Positions 1-8,955 of a DNA stretch of 64,000 nt are shown piece by piece (positions within the stretch are counted from its first letter, which is position 1; each line of letters opens with the position of its first letter). This stretch comes from Emcibacter nanhaiensis. Its GTDB lineage: Bacteria > Pseudomonadota > Alphaproteobacteria > Sphingomonadales > Emcibacteraceae. The stretch lies in contig NZ_VFIY01000014.1 in assembly GCF_006385175.1 (NCBI RefSeq), positions 62,001-126,000 of the forward strand. The letters are read 5' to 3'. Under the pieces are notes generated by a model. It saw nothing but the letters and a program-made list of their open reading frames with translations. It searched no databases and was not told where the DNA came from. A program made the position numbers and the translations under genes.

Positions 1-300
1 AACAGCCCAACCAGCATGATCCTGATCCGGAAGCATTACCTCCGTGCTTTCGTCCCTGGCCAGCGTTAAAAAGCCGCAAAACTTGCCGACATCATTCTTC
101 AATTTTATTATTTGTATACATACATACATTATATTTTCAATAAAATTTGTGCTTTGGCCATGATTTATATCGCTGGACTTGTTTATCTTTTAAGGATTTA
201 CCGCCTCTCCTTTAGTCGGCGCTATCCATGCCGAGCCTTACAAGTCAGTGTGACTTATCTTAAAAAAGTGACCTGGACGCCCCCCTATTCCTTCCTAATT

Positions 301-375
301 CTTTTCCTTGTCTTTCGAGCTTATGCCGGAACCCATCGTCCCTCGAAAGGTAAAGCGCAGTCCATTGGGGATTGT
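301..375 (+). repeat. Dispersed repeat, copy A (shortened)
   Basis: The first 40 or so bases match 41130-41172 almost exactly, and the next stretch (about 341-375) matches 41301-41335. Copy A therefore looks like copy B with about 130 bases missing between two CCCTC-containing points. It runs straight into recombinase-coding sequence. A degenerate third copy lies at 48302-48450. Confidence 0.75.
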
Positions 376-1321
376 GTTCTTTCAGGAGCAATACCAGAAC
401 CAGATCGACGGGGTCAGGAATGCGCTCGCCAACACAAGACGGCCCAAGCACCTGCTCTCCGGCTTGCTCACCTGCGGCCACTGCGGGGGCCGCTACAGTA
501 TTGTGAGCCAGGATCTCTATGGCTGCTTTAACGCCCGGAACCGCAACACCTGCACCAACAAGCACACCATCAAGCGCCAGAGGATTGAGGAACGGGTGTT
601 GCATGGCCTCAAGGACAAGCTGATCACCCCCGAGGTGGTGGAGACCATCATCCGCGAGATGCAACAGGAAGCCAACCGGCTGCAGCGGGAACGCCTGCAA
701 GGCCATGACCAGAAGAAGAAGGATCTTGCCGCCGTAAATTCTAAAATGATGCGGTATGTGGAAGCCATCGGCGAAGGCACCGACCTGCCGATCATGCACA
801 CCCAGCTGAAGGAGCTGGAAGTGGAACGCAAGCGCCTGGAACAGGAGCTCAGTCAGGAACCGATTAAACTGCCGGACCTGCATCCCGGTATTGCCACGCT
901 GTATCGGGAGAAGGTGGAACGACTGACAGAAGCCCTCAATGATCCGGCCTCCCTCCAGGAAGCCGGAGAAGCGATCCGCTCTCTGATCGACAAGATCATC
1001 CTCACGCCCATCGAGGACAAGGATGGCACCTCTACTTTGGAAGTGGCGCTTTACGGGGAACTGGACGCTTTGCTGCATTTCATGACGAGTAAAGAGAGCT
1101 CGTTGAACGTTCCGCAGCCCACATCCCGGGCCGTCAGGCCCAGTGAACCACCCCGCAACCAGGGTATGGAAGAAGACAAGAAGTCTAATGTTTCTGGGGA
1201 GTTACAGATAACAGAAAGCCGTCCTTCTGGTATGGAGGGACGGCTTTACTGTCTCAGTGGTTTCTGGGGCAGGATTTACCGCTATGGGCTTACGCCCTAC
1301 GCGTTGCCTCCAACATATTGA
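308..1321 (+). pseudogene. Serine recombinase, C-terminal fragment (N-terminal catalytic domain missing)
   Basis: The reading frame encodes the C-terminal half of a large serine recombinase of the resolvase/invertase type. A zinc beta-ribbon is visible at about residues 55-95 (CGHCGG, then two further cysteines in CFNARNRNTC), followed by a long charged coiled-coil segment and a short linker. The N-terminal resolvase domain with the catalytic serine is absent. The first 20 or so codons derive from the dispersed repeat (copy A), so the present start is an accident of fusion. The protein cannot catalyse strand exchange. A strong terminator follows at 1384-1417. Whether the fragment is translated is unknown. 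It is best read as a remnant of an older mobile element outside or at the edge of the island. Confidence 0.8.
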
Positions 1322-1383
1322 TTTACAATATGTTTCCGGCCGAACCAGCACGCTCATTCACCGACCCCACCTACCAGATAAAA

Positions 1384-1417
1384 CAAAAGGGCCCCGTTAA
1401 GGGACCCTTTGTTTTAT
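1384..1417 (+). terminator. Rho-independent terminator
   Basis: A G/C-rich stem (GGGCCCC / GGGACCC arms, loop GTTAA) is flanked by an A-rich 5' side and TTTGTTTTATT on the 3' side. It can work in both directions. It ends transcription from the recombinase remnant and directly abuts the tRNA-fMet-like scar. Confidence 0.7.
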
Positions 1418-1441
1418 TGGTTGCGGGGGCTGGCTTTCAAC
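1417..1441 (-). other. tRNA-fMet 3'-end-like scar 1 (possible att remnant)
   Basis: TTGGTTGCGGGGGCTGG on the + strand resembles the reverse complement of the CCA end and acceptor/T-stem of a bacterial initiator tRNA. The T-loop part is already degenerate (CTTTCAAC). No tRNA body follows. Similar pieces occur at 3961, 4078 and 48488. The rest of 1442-1797 shows no gene; a promoter for the chemoreceptor presumably lies at about 1700-1780. Confidence 0.5.
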
Positions 1442-1797
1442 TGAACCCATACTCCGATTTTCTGAGCCTTGCAGCGTAACGAATATTCCGATCAGATCAA
1501 TATCAAGGGGCTAAAACAACCTTAACGTCGGTTGAAGAAACTTCTGCGCAGCTACGCTTGCGGTCTTCACATTTCTCGGCACACCAATCAGCGGCAGAAG
1601 CGAAGATCCAGAAAATGAAACTCAGATTTGTGGACTCATAGCCTACTTCAACTAATCCCAATCCTCTAACTCACACCAAGCATGCATTTCATTAGATTTC
1701 ATTAATATTGTGTTGATCTTTTATCCGTAACATTCACTGAACAAGAAAAAATTTAGGGTTTTGGCGGGGTCTTTAAAATTTAGTGAGGAACTGCACA

Positions 1798-3675
1798 ATG
1801 TTCAGTGAATTAATAGACAGAGTGAATATGCGGGAGGCCGGAGGACTTTCAAGTGAAACGATAAAGGCTCTTTCAGGCGCTCAGGCCATGATCCAGTTTA
1901 CGCCCGAAGGCGAGATTCTGGAGGCAAACGATCTTTTTCTGAAGGCCGTTGGCTATGATATTTCCGAAATCAAAGGCCGACATCACAGCATATTTGTCCC
2001 TGAGAATGATCGTGACAGTTCCGCCTATCGGACTTTCTGGGAAAGTCTGCGCAAAGGTGAAAATCATGGGGAAATTTTCAAACGGGTTGGCAAGAATGGC
2101 CACGAACTTTGGCTGCGGGCTATTTATTTTCCGGTTAAGAACGGATCCGGAAAAGTGGTGCGGGTGGTCAAGCTGGCCACGGATGTCACTGATTTCCAGA
2201 ACAGCAACATCGATCACGCCGGAAAGCTGAACGCCCTGGAGCGGGCGCAGGCCGTCATTGAATTTGACCTGGACGGCACCATTTTAACAGCCAATGAGAA
2301 TTTCCTGAACACCGTCGGATATTCCCTCGAGGAAATTCGAGGTAGAAAACACGCAATGTTTGTGGAAGAAAAATACCACGATACACAGGAGTACCGGGAA
2401 TTCTGGGCGGATCTGGGTGCCGGGCGGTTCCGTGGCGGAGAATTCAAAAGGGTGGCCAAGAGTGGCCGTGGTTTGTGGCTTCAGGCTATTTACAGCCCGA
2501 TCCTGGATAACAAAGGTGAGGTTATCAAGGTGGTCAAATTCGCTACCGACATCACGGAAGAAAAGCTGCGCATTGCTGAGTTTGAAGGCAAAATCGCCGC
2601 GTTGAACAGGGCGCAGGCCGTCATTGAATTTGACCTGGACGGCACCATTTTAATAGCCAATGAGAATTTCCTGAACGCCATCGGATATACGCTTGACGAA
2701 ATCAAGGGAAAACATCACAGCCTGTTTGTGGATGAAAACGAAACAAAAGGCGCCGGTTACAAACAGTTCTGGAAGACCCTGGGCGAGGGCGTTTTTCAGT
2801 CCGGTGAATATAAACGTATTGGCAAGGGGGGAAAGGAAACCTGGTTGCAAGCCACTTACAACCCGATCCTGGACCCGGAAGGAAAGCCCTTTAAAGTTGT
2901 AAAATTCGCTACCGATGTTACCGACATGGTTCATCGCCGTCAGGAACAAGAGCGTGTCGGTACCGTTGTGGATGAAAATCTCGACAAAATTCGCGTCACG
3001 GTAGGGGAAGCGAATGTCAAGGCCGGTTCTGCGGCAACTGCCTCGACACAGACAGACAGCATGATCCAGGTGGTGGCGGCGGCAGCCGAAGAGCTTAACG
3101 CCTCGATCCATGAAATCACAGAAAGCGTTGGACATGTCCGTAAAGCAGCCGACCTGACCTTTAGTGAAACGGAAACCATCGGCGTGTCTACCCGCGAACT
3201 GAGTAAGGCGGCGGAAGCCATGAACAGGATTGTGACGTTGATTGAGGACATCGCCTCCCAGATCAATCTTCTGGCGCTTAACGCCACCATCGAATCCGCC
3301 CGCGCGGGGGAAGCCGGAAAGGGATTTGCCGTAGTGGCAGGAGAAGTGAAAAGCCTGGCGACCCAGGTGACGGACGCTATCGGCCAGATTTCCTCGGAAA
3401 TCACCCGAATGCAGGATGTGTCGAACGATGTGGTCGGTCGATTGGAGTCCATCAGCAAGTCTGTTGGTGAACTCCAGGGAAATGTGGGCGGCATCGCCGA
3501 CGCCATTGAAGAGCAGGGGATCGCGACAAGGGATATTTCATGCAATATCCAGACAGCCGCAACAGCGGTGGCGGATATCAACCGCAACCTGAAGGAATTG
3601 TCCGATAATATGGATGTTTCCAACCGTTATACGCAGGAAGGCATAGACTTGTACCGGAGCCTGAAGGTCTCCTGA
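1798..3675 (+). CDS. Soluble methyl-accepting chemotaxis protein with three PAS domains
   Basis: This protein has three near-repeats of a PAS domain of about 120 residues (roughly 20-135, 140-255 and 262-380), each containing the AQAVIEFD..G.IL.ANENFL pattern. A methyl-accepting signalling domain follows (about 430-620) with the hairpin tip sequence INLLALNATIESARAGEAGK. There is no transmembrane segment or signal peptide, so it is a cytosolic receptor, probably sensing redox state or a bound cofactor and acting on CheA/CheW. The ATG at 1798 is preferred over GTG 1783 because GAGGA lies upstream of it. The gene stands alone, with no che genes nearby. PAS 2 and PAS 3 are nearly identical over their first 20 residues, a sign of recent internal duplication. 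Confidence 0.88.
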   Translation: MFSELIDRVNMREAGGLSSETIKALSGAQAMIQFTPEGEILEANDLFLKAVGYDISEIKGRHHSIFVPENDRDSSAYRTFWESLRKGENHGEIFKRVGKNGHELWLRAIYFPVKNGSGKVVRVVKLATDVTDFQNSNIDHAGKLNALERAQAVIEFDLDGTILTANENFLNTVGYSLEEIRGRKHAMFVEEKYHDTQEYREFWADLGAGRFRGGEFKRVAKSGRGLWLQAIYSPILDNKGEVIKVVKFATDITEEKLRIAEFEGKIAALNRAQAVIEFDLDGTILIANENFLNAIGYTLDEIKGKHHSLFVDENETKGAGYKQFWKTLGEGVFQSGEYKRIGKGGKETWLQATYNPILDPEGKPFKVVKFATDVTDMVHRRQEQERVGTVVDENLDKIRVTVGEANVKAGSAATASTQTDSMIQVVAAAAEELNASIHEITESVGHVRKAADLTFSETETIGVSTRELSKAAEAMNRIVTLIEDIASQINLLALNATIESARAGEAGKGFAVVAGEVKSLATQVTDAIGQISSEITRMQDVSNDVVGRLESISKSVGELQGNVGGIADAIEEQGIATRDISCNIQTAATAVADINRNLKELSDNMDVSNRYTQEGIDLYRSLKVS

Positions 3676-3750
3676 GTGGCGCCGCAACAAGCAGTATAGA
3701 GTTTGGATATCAGTCCGCCCCTAAAGTGATTAAGCCAACCCAAGACACTC

Positions 3751-3775
3751 TTGGTGCCATCTACTAGATGGCACC
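3751..3775 (+). other. Perfect hairpin after the chemoreceptor gene
   Basis: GGTGCCATCTA and TAGATGGCACC pair with a very short loop, about 80 bases after the stop codon. No T-run follows, so this is a weak terminator candidate at best. Its TTGGTGCC start also matches the 3' end of the tRNA-Leu site (8 bases), which may be chance. Confidence 0.35.
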
Positions 3776-3960
3776 GAAAAATGCCTGAGCTCAGCAGCAC
3801 GCAAATTATTCGCCATATCCAAGCCATAAAATAGTGCGGCAGTAAAGCGATATAGAAATCTTATCGAAAGCCCCGCAGAGATTTATCTCAATTGGCAGGA
3901 TATTCAGTAAATTGCACCCATTGTTACACCCCCTTTACCGGTCTGACAAAATAGTTATGG

Positions 3961-3985
3961 TTGGTTGCGCGTGATTTGAACCTGC
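3961..3985 (-). other. tRNA-fMet 3'-end-like scar 2
   Basis: TTGGTTGCG is followed, after a short interruption, by GATTTGAACCTGC. Together they look like the antisense of the CCA end plus T-loop of an initiator tRNA with about seven bases lost. The surrounding 3676-4686 is AT-rich, has no convincing gene, and seems to be an accretion zone of integration scars. Confidence 0.5.
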
Positions 3986-4077
3986 AAGCATAACTCTTTG
4001 ATTTTGTTGGATATTATATTTTACCCCTCGGAAAACATATCGTAACCCACTGAAATATAAAGATATTTTCAATATGT

Positions 4078-4099
4078 TTGGTTGCGGGGGCAGGATTTG
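4078..4099 (-). other. tRNA-fMet 3'-end-like scar 3, candidate left end of the island
   Basis: TTGGTTGCGGGGGCAGGATT equals the antisense of an initiator-tRNA 3' end including CCA; homology stops after GATTTG. The orientation is that expected for a left attachment site of an element inserted in a minus-strand tRNA. About 100 bases inside lies the 11-mer TTTTTGCGCAC, also found about 120 bases inside the right end next to the integrase. The right end, however, is tRNA-Leu, not tRNA-fMet. Confidence 0.5.
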
Positions 4100-4179
4100 T
4101 AAGTAGCCATCAAAAAATTTAGTATTTCTTGTGCGGTCTAAATGCACCGACAGGTTCATATTTTTCAGTATGTTAAAAT

Positions 4180-4204
4180 AAAAAAGTGCGCATTTTTTGC
4201 GCAC
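4180..4204. repeat. Candidate integrase arm-type site, left
   Basis: GTGCGCA-TTTTT-TGCGCAC forms a palindrome in an A/T-rich setting. The 11-mer TTTTTGCGCAC (4194-4204) recurs exactly at 56242-56252 and 56253-56263 upstream of the integrase gene, fitting arm sites of a tyrosine recombinase. Confidence 0.45.
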
Positions 4205-4548
4205 ATTTAAGAGATGGGCATTGCAAGGCTCTTTCGAACAATCTTAAAGTTAATCAGCTCACTCACTTTTTACCCTGTCAAATGATCAGCCGCATATCCC
4301 CTGGTTTCGAATATTCTGATCGTCCAATCATCTTGCTGCCACTTCGGTCTTATGAGTTATATCTTTCTCGTTTATAACTCATAATATCACTATATTTGAG
4401 CTATAAATTAAATTTCAATAACTCAATCAACACGGAAAAGAGAGTTTCAAGGCGCGCAGTAACTATAAACCAGAGAATGAACAAAAATAAGCTATCTAAT
4501 TGACAAAAAATAACTTTCTATATACTTCGGCACAATAGCCTAATACAC

Positions 4549-4566
4549 GCACAACACAATAACCTA
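4549..4566 (+). repeat. 18-bp direct repeat, left copy
   Basis: GCACAACACAATAACCTA is identical to 37522-37539. Looser copies of the same pattern (CACAA..CCTAAT) lie next to each. The function is unknown. Confidence 0.6.
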
Positions 4567-4686
4567 GTTACCGCACACCTAATTTCACCCATTTTTGTAT
4601 AGAGCTGCCTCGCTATTCAAAAGCAATCGGGACTTCCTAAAAATAGGCGAATGGTACCTTTTAATCAGTAGATGCCTAGACATTTC

Positions 4687-4775
4687 TGATATACCAAAAC
4701 ATATCATTACCATAATTTGATATACTACAGCATATAATTCATTGCAATTATTGTTGATATATTTTAGTGTATCAA
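4687..4775. promoter_or_regulatory. hipBA operator array (three sites)
   Basis: Three copies of TGATA-N10-TATCA lie upstream of the antitoxin gene: a perfect one at 4687-4706, one with a single mismatch (TATAA) at 4718-4737, and a perfect one at 4755-4774. Spacing is 31 and 37 bases. The layout fits cooperative autorepression by the HipB-like protein, although the motif differs from the TATCC-N8-GGATA operator of E. coli. Confidence 0.6.
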
Positions 4776-4791
4776 TATTAAGAGGTGATAT

Positions 4792-5496
4792 ATGGAAGAA
4801 GATCATAAAAATATCCAACTTCAAGAGCTGGCAGAAAGTTTAAAAAGAGCCAGATCCAAGAAAGGACTTAGTCAACGCGCCCTTAGTAAAAAAATAGGTG
4901 TGCCACAAGGTCATATTTCGAAGATCGAAAACGGCAAGGTAGATATCAAACTCTCCAGCCTGATTGAAATTGCCCGTGCGCTCGACCTGGAGTTCATGCT
5001 GATGCCACGTCAGCTTGTACCAGTTGTCGAGGCCCTGAGCCGTGCTGATGCATCGGGAGGTTCAGATAATCTACCAGAACACAAGTTGTCATCTCAAAAT
5101 GATACAGTTACTGAAACACACCGCTCTCTGGAACGGATTGGAAAAGAGGCTGGGCGACTTTCTCGCAAGCTGGGGGACGTACCTGAGTTGATGCGACTTT
5201 CTCAAACTGTCCAGGAACTCGACAACATAAGATTTAATCTGGCACAAGCGGAGCAAATAAAGAACGCATTAGAAACAGTCAAACTACCAACTCAAGCAAT
5301 CAATAAAGCTTTGGCAGCGCAACAAAGCCTACCAGAGATCCTGAAAAACATTGACTTCAATAAGTCACTTATTGAAGCAACGCGGGCCAACGACGCCCTG
5401 CGAAATATCCGCAATGCGCTTGCCCACGGCGCCAGTACACCGACGAGACGGTCGACCCCCGCTTATAGACTGAGTGAGGAGGTTGATGATGCCTGA
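4792..5496 (+). CDS. hipB: HipB-like antitoxin with extended C-terminus
   Basis: Residues about 10-70 form a Cro/cI-type helix-turn-helix (LSQRALSKKIGVPQGHISKI). Residues 80-234 are a helical extension not found in the short classical HipB (about 88 residues). The role is DNA binding at the upstream operators and neutralisation of the HipA kinase encoded next. The start follows AGAGG. The stop overlaps the start of hipA, so the two are translationally coupled. The last 15 residues include the ribosome-binding site of hipA (GAGGAGG). The long extension might hold the toxin or form a coiled coil; this is inference. Confidence 0.85.
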   Translation: MEEDHKNIQLQELAESLKRARSKKGLSQRALSKKIGVPQGHISKIENGKVDIKLSSLIEIARALDLEFMLMPRQLVPVVEALSRADASGGSDNLPEHKLSSQNDTVTETHRSLERIGKEAGRLSRKLGDVPELMRLSQTVQELDNIRFNLAQAEQIKNALETVKLPTQAINKALAAQQSLPEILKNIDFNKSLIEATRANDALRNIRNALAHGASTPTRRSTPAYRLSEEVDDA

Positions 5497-6709
5497 TATT
5501 TCCATACTAAATGTCGAACTCCACGGAAAAGTCATAGGTACTCTTGCACTTTTGCCAGACGACCGAACTCTGTTTTCCTTCAATAACAGTTATATAGAAG
5601 ATCAAAATCGTGACACTCTGAGCCTCTCATTCAAAGATATCTATGGTGGACTTGATACGGAGGTACGGCCAACGCGAACTCAAGTTCCAACCTTTTTCGC
5701 TAATCTACTTCCGGAGGGCCATCTTAGAGAATATCTCGCCAAAAAAGCAGGAGTGCACATAGATCGCGATTTTTTCCTTCTTTGGGCTTTGGGGCGCGAC
5801 TTACCAGGGGCCGTCAGAGTTATCCCGGAAGATGAAGAGAGCTGGCCAGAAGATGATGAAGAGCAAAAACTATCGAAGGACGATCATACAGGTTCTGCAT
5901 TGCACTTCTCACTCGCCGGAGTGCAACTGAAATTCTCCGCCGTCAAGGACACCACAGGTGGCCTTACCATACCAGCTAACGGCACAGGTGGGTCATGGAT
6001 TGCTAAACTTCCCTCCACGATCCACAAAGATGTACCGGAAAATGAATTTGCCATGATGGAGCTTGCCAGAATGGTGGGCATTGACGTCCCGGAGACACAA
6101 CTATTGCCGCTCAATGAAATCGGTGGCCTTCCAGACGATGTTTCTGATATTGGAACTCATGCTTTTGTAATCAAGAGGTTTGACCGTATCAATAGCGACA
6201 TTCGCTTGCATATTGAAGACTTCGCGCAGGTCTTTGGCGTATATCCTCAAAGAAAATATGAACGTGCAAATTACGATATGATTGCTCAGGTGCTTTCGGC
6301 CGAAACAGGAGAAGCCGGTGTTGTTGAATTTATCCGCCGCTTTACCTTCAATGCGCTCATAGGCAATGGTGACATGCATCTCAAGAACTGGTCATTGATA
6401 TACCCGGACAGGAGGACAGCATCCATAGCACCGGCATATGATTTTGTCTCAACCATCCTTTATATAAAGAATGACAAACTGGCTCTCAATTTTGCCGGCA
6501 CGAAATTGTTTGAAGAATTGGATATGGATCGTTTCGAAAAATTTGCCGCCAAAGCCCGCCTCTCCTCAGCAGTGGTCCGAAACACGGTTGAAAACACTGT
6601 AGAGCGCTTTCACGCTGCCTGGCAACAACGTGGTGACCTACCGATCTCGGCTGAACTGGAAACTGTCATCAATGATCATCTCAGAGTAATTCCCCTCTCA
6701 AAGATCTGA
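5489..6709 (+). CDS. hipA: HipA-type serine/threonine kinase toxin
   Basis: The protein has about 406 residues, with a HipA N-terminal subdomain (about 1-100), the conserved SLAGVQLKFS segment of HipA proteins, the kinase core with FVIKRFDR, and the catalytic/metal loop NGDMHLKNW. E. coli HipA phosphorylates glutamyl-tRNA synthetase and causes growth arrest and persistence; the target of this one is unknown. ATG 5489 (or 5486, adjacent) is chosen because GAGGAGG lies just upstream; an ATG 5 codons further up has no site. It forms a TA module with the preceding antitoxin, probably stabilising the island. Confidence 0.88.
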   Translation: MPDISILNVELHGKVIGTLALLPDDRTLFSFNNSYIEDQNRDTLSLSFKDIYGGLDTEVRPTRTQVPTFFANLLPEGHLREYLAKKAGVHIDRDFFLLWALGRDLPGAVRVIPEDEESWPEDDEEQKLSKDDHTGSALHFSLAGVQLKFSAVKDTTGGLTIPANGTGGSWIAKLPSTIHKDVPENEFAMMELARMVGIDVPETQLLPLNEIGGLPDDVSDIGTHAFVIKRFDRINSDIRLHIEDFAQVFGVYPQRKYERANYDMIAQVLSAETGEAGVVEFIRRFTFNALIGNGDMHLKNWSLIYPDRRTASIAPAYDFVSTILYIKNDKLALNFAGTKLFEELDMDRFEKFAAKARLSSAVVRNTVENTVERFHAAWQQRGDLPISAELETVINDHLRVIPLSKI

Positions 6710-6766
6710 AATACAAAACTTGCCGTTCATTTCAATTTTGCAAAAGGGGTATCTCATTACGTATAG

Positions 6767-7984
6767 TCACTCGCTGACTGCCAATAAGTCAACCTTCAGA
6801 TCCCTTGTTACTATTATCCTGATCGGCCAGCCGGCACGAACAGTGATCGTCGGCGGGATATTCAGATTTCGGTCGACTATTCTCTGACCTGCATTGTTCA
6901 GGCTTGACTGAGAACTTTCTCTTATTGCCCTGGCGAGTTCGCCCTCGGCATCACCATAAGCAAGCTCCGTACCGACGCCCAGGAGCGTGGCAAGTCCGAC
7001 ACCAGCCACCAACCGGTCTGTATGCCAGTCCACCTGATCCGAAAGTCCGGAATATCCACCTTTATCTGTTCCAGGCATTCCGTCAAGCTGAACGGAAGCC
7101 CCATCTGGACAAATGATGCGATCCCAGACAATCAAGACGCGGTCTTGACCATATTCAATCTCGTTCACATATTTTCCCAGAATACGCGCCCCCTGCGGGA
7201 TCAGAACCTCTTGGCCCGTCACAGTGTCGTAGACAGGCTCCGTAATTTGAGCGACGACCTGCCCCTTTAAATCACTATTGATACCCGTCAAAAGGCTACC
7301 GGAAATGATGGTTCCGGCCAGAAGATTGAATGTTTCCGCTGGCCGACCAGTCGCCTCTGCTTTATCAACTCCCAACGGTGAATAGGGGGGACTATTGTTG
7401 CTGCCCTTCGCGTCTGCAAATCCACGCCGTTTCGATGAGGAATTATCTATCGAAAAGAACACGACCGAATTTCTCGCCTGCCGTTCCAGCTGTGCGGCCT
7501 GAAGCTTTTCCGCTCTCTGCTGCTCTTCAAAAACAGAAGGTCTGAAAGGTTGCGAGCGGTCGTTTTGCTCTGGCCTGTTCGTCCCCAGATCGCTCTCCGC
7601 CCTAAGAAGGGCCGGGCCCGTATCACCCATATAAGCCGGGCCAAGGGCAACAACGTTATCACTCTGTTGTTCCAAATTGCTTCCCAGGTTCCTTTCCAAA
7701 TTTTTGGGGACATCCTGGTAACTGGCAGGAAGTCCGGAGACAGTTTCCATCGGAGCGTGGCGACCAACAGAATATAACTCCTTCCGGGGAGATTTTTCCG
7801 ACGCCCCTCCAGGATCAAGAGCGTAAAAGCTGATCGCCAGCATTCCCGAACATGCGAGACACACGACAGTAACAATCAGTTTTTTGTTTAACCGGCGAAC
7901 CGGCTTGGGTTTCGCGCGAAGCTGAAATTTTTTCTCAATCTTTTCTGCTTCTCTCTCCCCCTCGTCTTTTTCAAAACTCGTCAT
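6767..7984 (-). CDS. trbI: Conjugal transfer protein TrbI (VirB10 family)
   Basis: This is the last gene of the transfer operon. A basic cytoplasmic N-terminus and a single transmembrane helix (about 35-57) are followed by a low-complexity periplasmic linker and the VirB10 C-terminal beta-barrel domain (about 215-400; SGSLLTGINSDLKGQVVAQI, IPQGARILGKY). The protein spans both membranes and forms the core channel with TrbG and the outer-membrane pore. The start overlaps the end of trbG by four bases. Length (405) is usual for the family. Confidence 0.93.
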   Translation of the reverse strand: MTSFEKDEGEREAEKIEKKFQLRAKPKPVRRLNKKLIVTVVCLACSGMLAISFYALDPGGASEKSPRKELYSVGRHAPMETVSGLPASYQDVPKNLERNLGSNLEQQSDNVVALGPAYMGDTGPALLRAESDLGTNRPEQNDRSQPFRPSVFEEQQRAEKLQAAQLERQARNSVVFFSIDNSSSKRRGFADAKGSNNSPPYSPLGVDKAEATGRPAETFNLLAGTIISGSLLTGINSDLKGQVVAQITEPVYDTVTGQEVLIPQGARILGKYVNEIEYGQDRVLIVWDRIICPDGASVQLDGMPGTDKGGYSGLSDQVDWHTDRLVAGVGLATLLGVGTELAYGDAEGELARAIRESSQSSLNNAGQRIVDRNLNIPPTITVRAGWPIRIIVTRDLKVDLLAVSE

Positions 7985-8955
7985 TGCCGCCGCCTCCTAT
8001 GATGGACAATCTGCACCCTGGTCTGGGGGTCAGTGCCCAGACGCAGCTCTGCCCTGGCAAACAGCCTGTCGACAATATAATAGTTGCCGCGCATTCGATA
8101 ATTGACCAGTTCCACTTCATCTTTCCTGCCCAGCACAAAGAGAGGTGGAGCTTCACGTCTGTCGATTGTCGCGGGGAATTCGATATAGATTTTCCGGCCA
8201 TCATCAAATGCTCGCAAAGGGCGCCAGTCGGGTTCATCCCCCTGAATGCTGTAGGAGAAATCCAAGTCTTCCAGTTGAAGTCCTTTATCAATAACTGCCG
8301 AATTCCGACTTCGCTCATTGAGGCGCGTCAGAGCCCTGATTTCGGTCTGAGGATAAGTCCATCTCATCGCCGTCATATAGGTCTCCTCGAAACTTTTCAG
8401 GTCGAGATAATAGCTTCGCCTGTCGGTAGTGATGACCAGGTTCGTCTCCAACTCTTTCTGAACCGGCTTAATGAGAAGATGAACCTGCGCCCCTTCTCCG
8501 GCACCGCTTACCGTATCCCCAATCACCCAGCGCACGGTGTCACCGGCAGAAACCGACACCAGTTGTTCTCCCGGTTCCAGAGCAATGTCAGTGACATGTC
8601 CGGGGGACGCATAGAGCTGATACAAAGCCCCCTCCACAAAAGGATAGACCTGAATGGCATTGAGATAGTTTCCCTGTTCGGGGCTCCACACCGCTTTCTC
8701 ACGGACCTCTGAGGTCGACGGCATTCGTCCCTCGGTCGTGTCGGTATTTTCCTCGGGCAGTTTCTTCAGTTGGCCTGGTAAAGGCAGGGGTTTTGGCACT
8801 TCCACAATCCTGACTTCCGCAGGAGGCTCTTCCAGTCTCTCCGCTCGCACAAAATCATCGGAAAGATCAGGGGCGAAGTTCTTCTTATGGCCGGAGCAGG
8901 CCGCCAGTAAAAGAACCAGTGGGGCCAGCAGTATTATCGCGCGACTGGACATCAT
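7981..8955 (-). CDS. trbG: Conjugal transfer lipoprotein TrbG (VirB9 family)
   Basis: The N-terminus is a lipoprotein signal with lipobox LLAACS. A proline-rich linker and the VirB9 domain (about 90-320) follow; the C-terminus has the pattern YRMRGNYYIVDRLF seen in VirB9/TrbG. VirB9 family proteins bind VirB10 at the outer membrane. The start overlaps the stop of trbF by four bases; two ATG codons are adjacent (8955 and 8952). Confidence 0.92.
   Translation of the reverse strand: MMSSRAIILLAPLVLLLAACSGHKKNFAPDLSDDFVRAERLEEPPAEVRIVEVPKPLPLPGQLKKLPEENTDTTEGRMPSTSEVREKAVWSPEQGNYLNAIQVYPFVEGALYQLYASPGHVTDIALEPGEQLVSVSAGDTVRWVIGDTVSGAGEGAQVHLLIKPVQKELETNLVITTDRRSYYLDLKSFEETYMTAMRWTYPQTEIRALTRLNERSRNSAVIDKGLQLEDLDFSYSIQGDEPDWRPLRAFDDGRKIYIEFPATIDRREAPPLFVLGRKDEVELVNYRMRGNYYIVDRLFARAELRLGTDPQTRVQIVHHRRRRQ

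Noticed and set aside
112-531. 139-codon open frame at the left edge
   Set aside because: It crosses from AT-rich non-coding DNA into the recombinase remnant in the wrong frame.
3746-3758. TTGGTGCC as the missing left copy of the tRNA-Leu attachment core
   Set aside because: Only eight bases match and they are part of a perfect hairpin; the similarity stops before the T-stem, so chance is the simpler explanation.
3935-4204. 89-codon frame on the minus strand in the scar zone
   Set aside because: It covers two tRNA-like scars and the palindrome and has no recognisable motif or start site.
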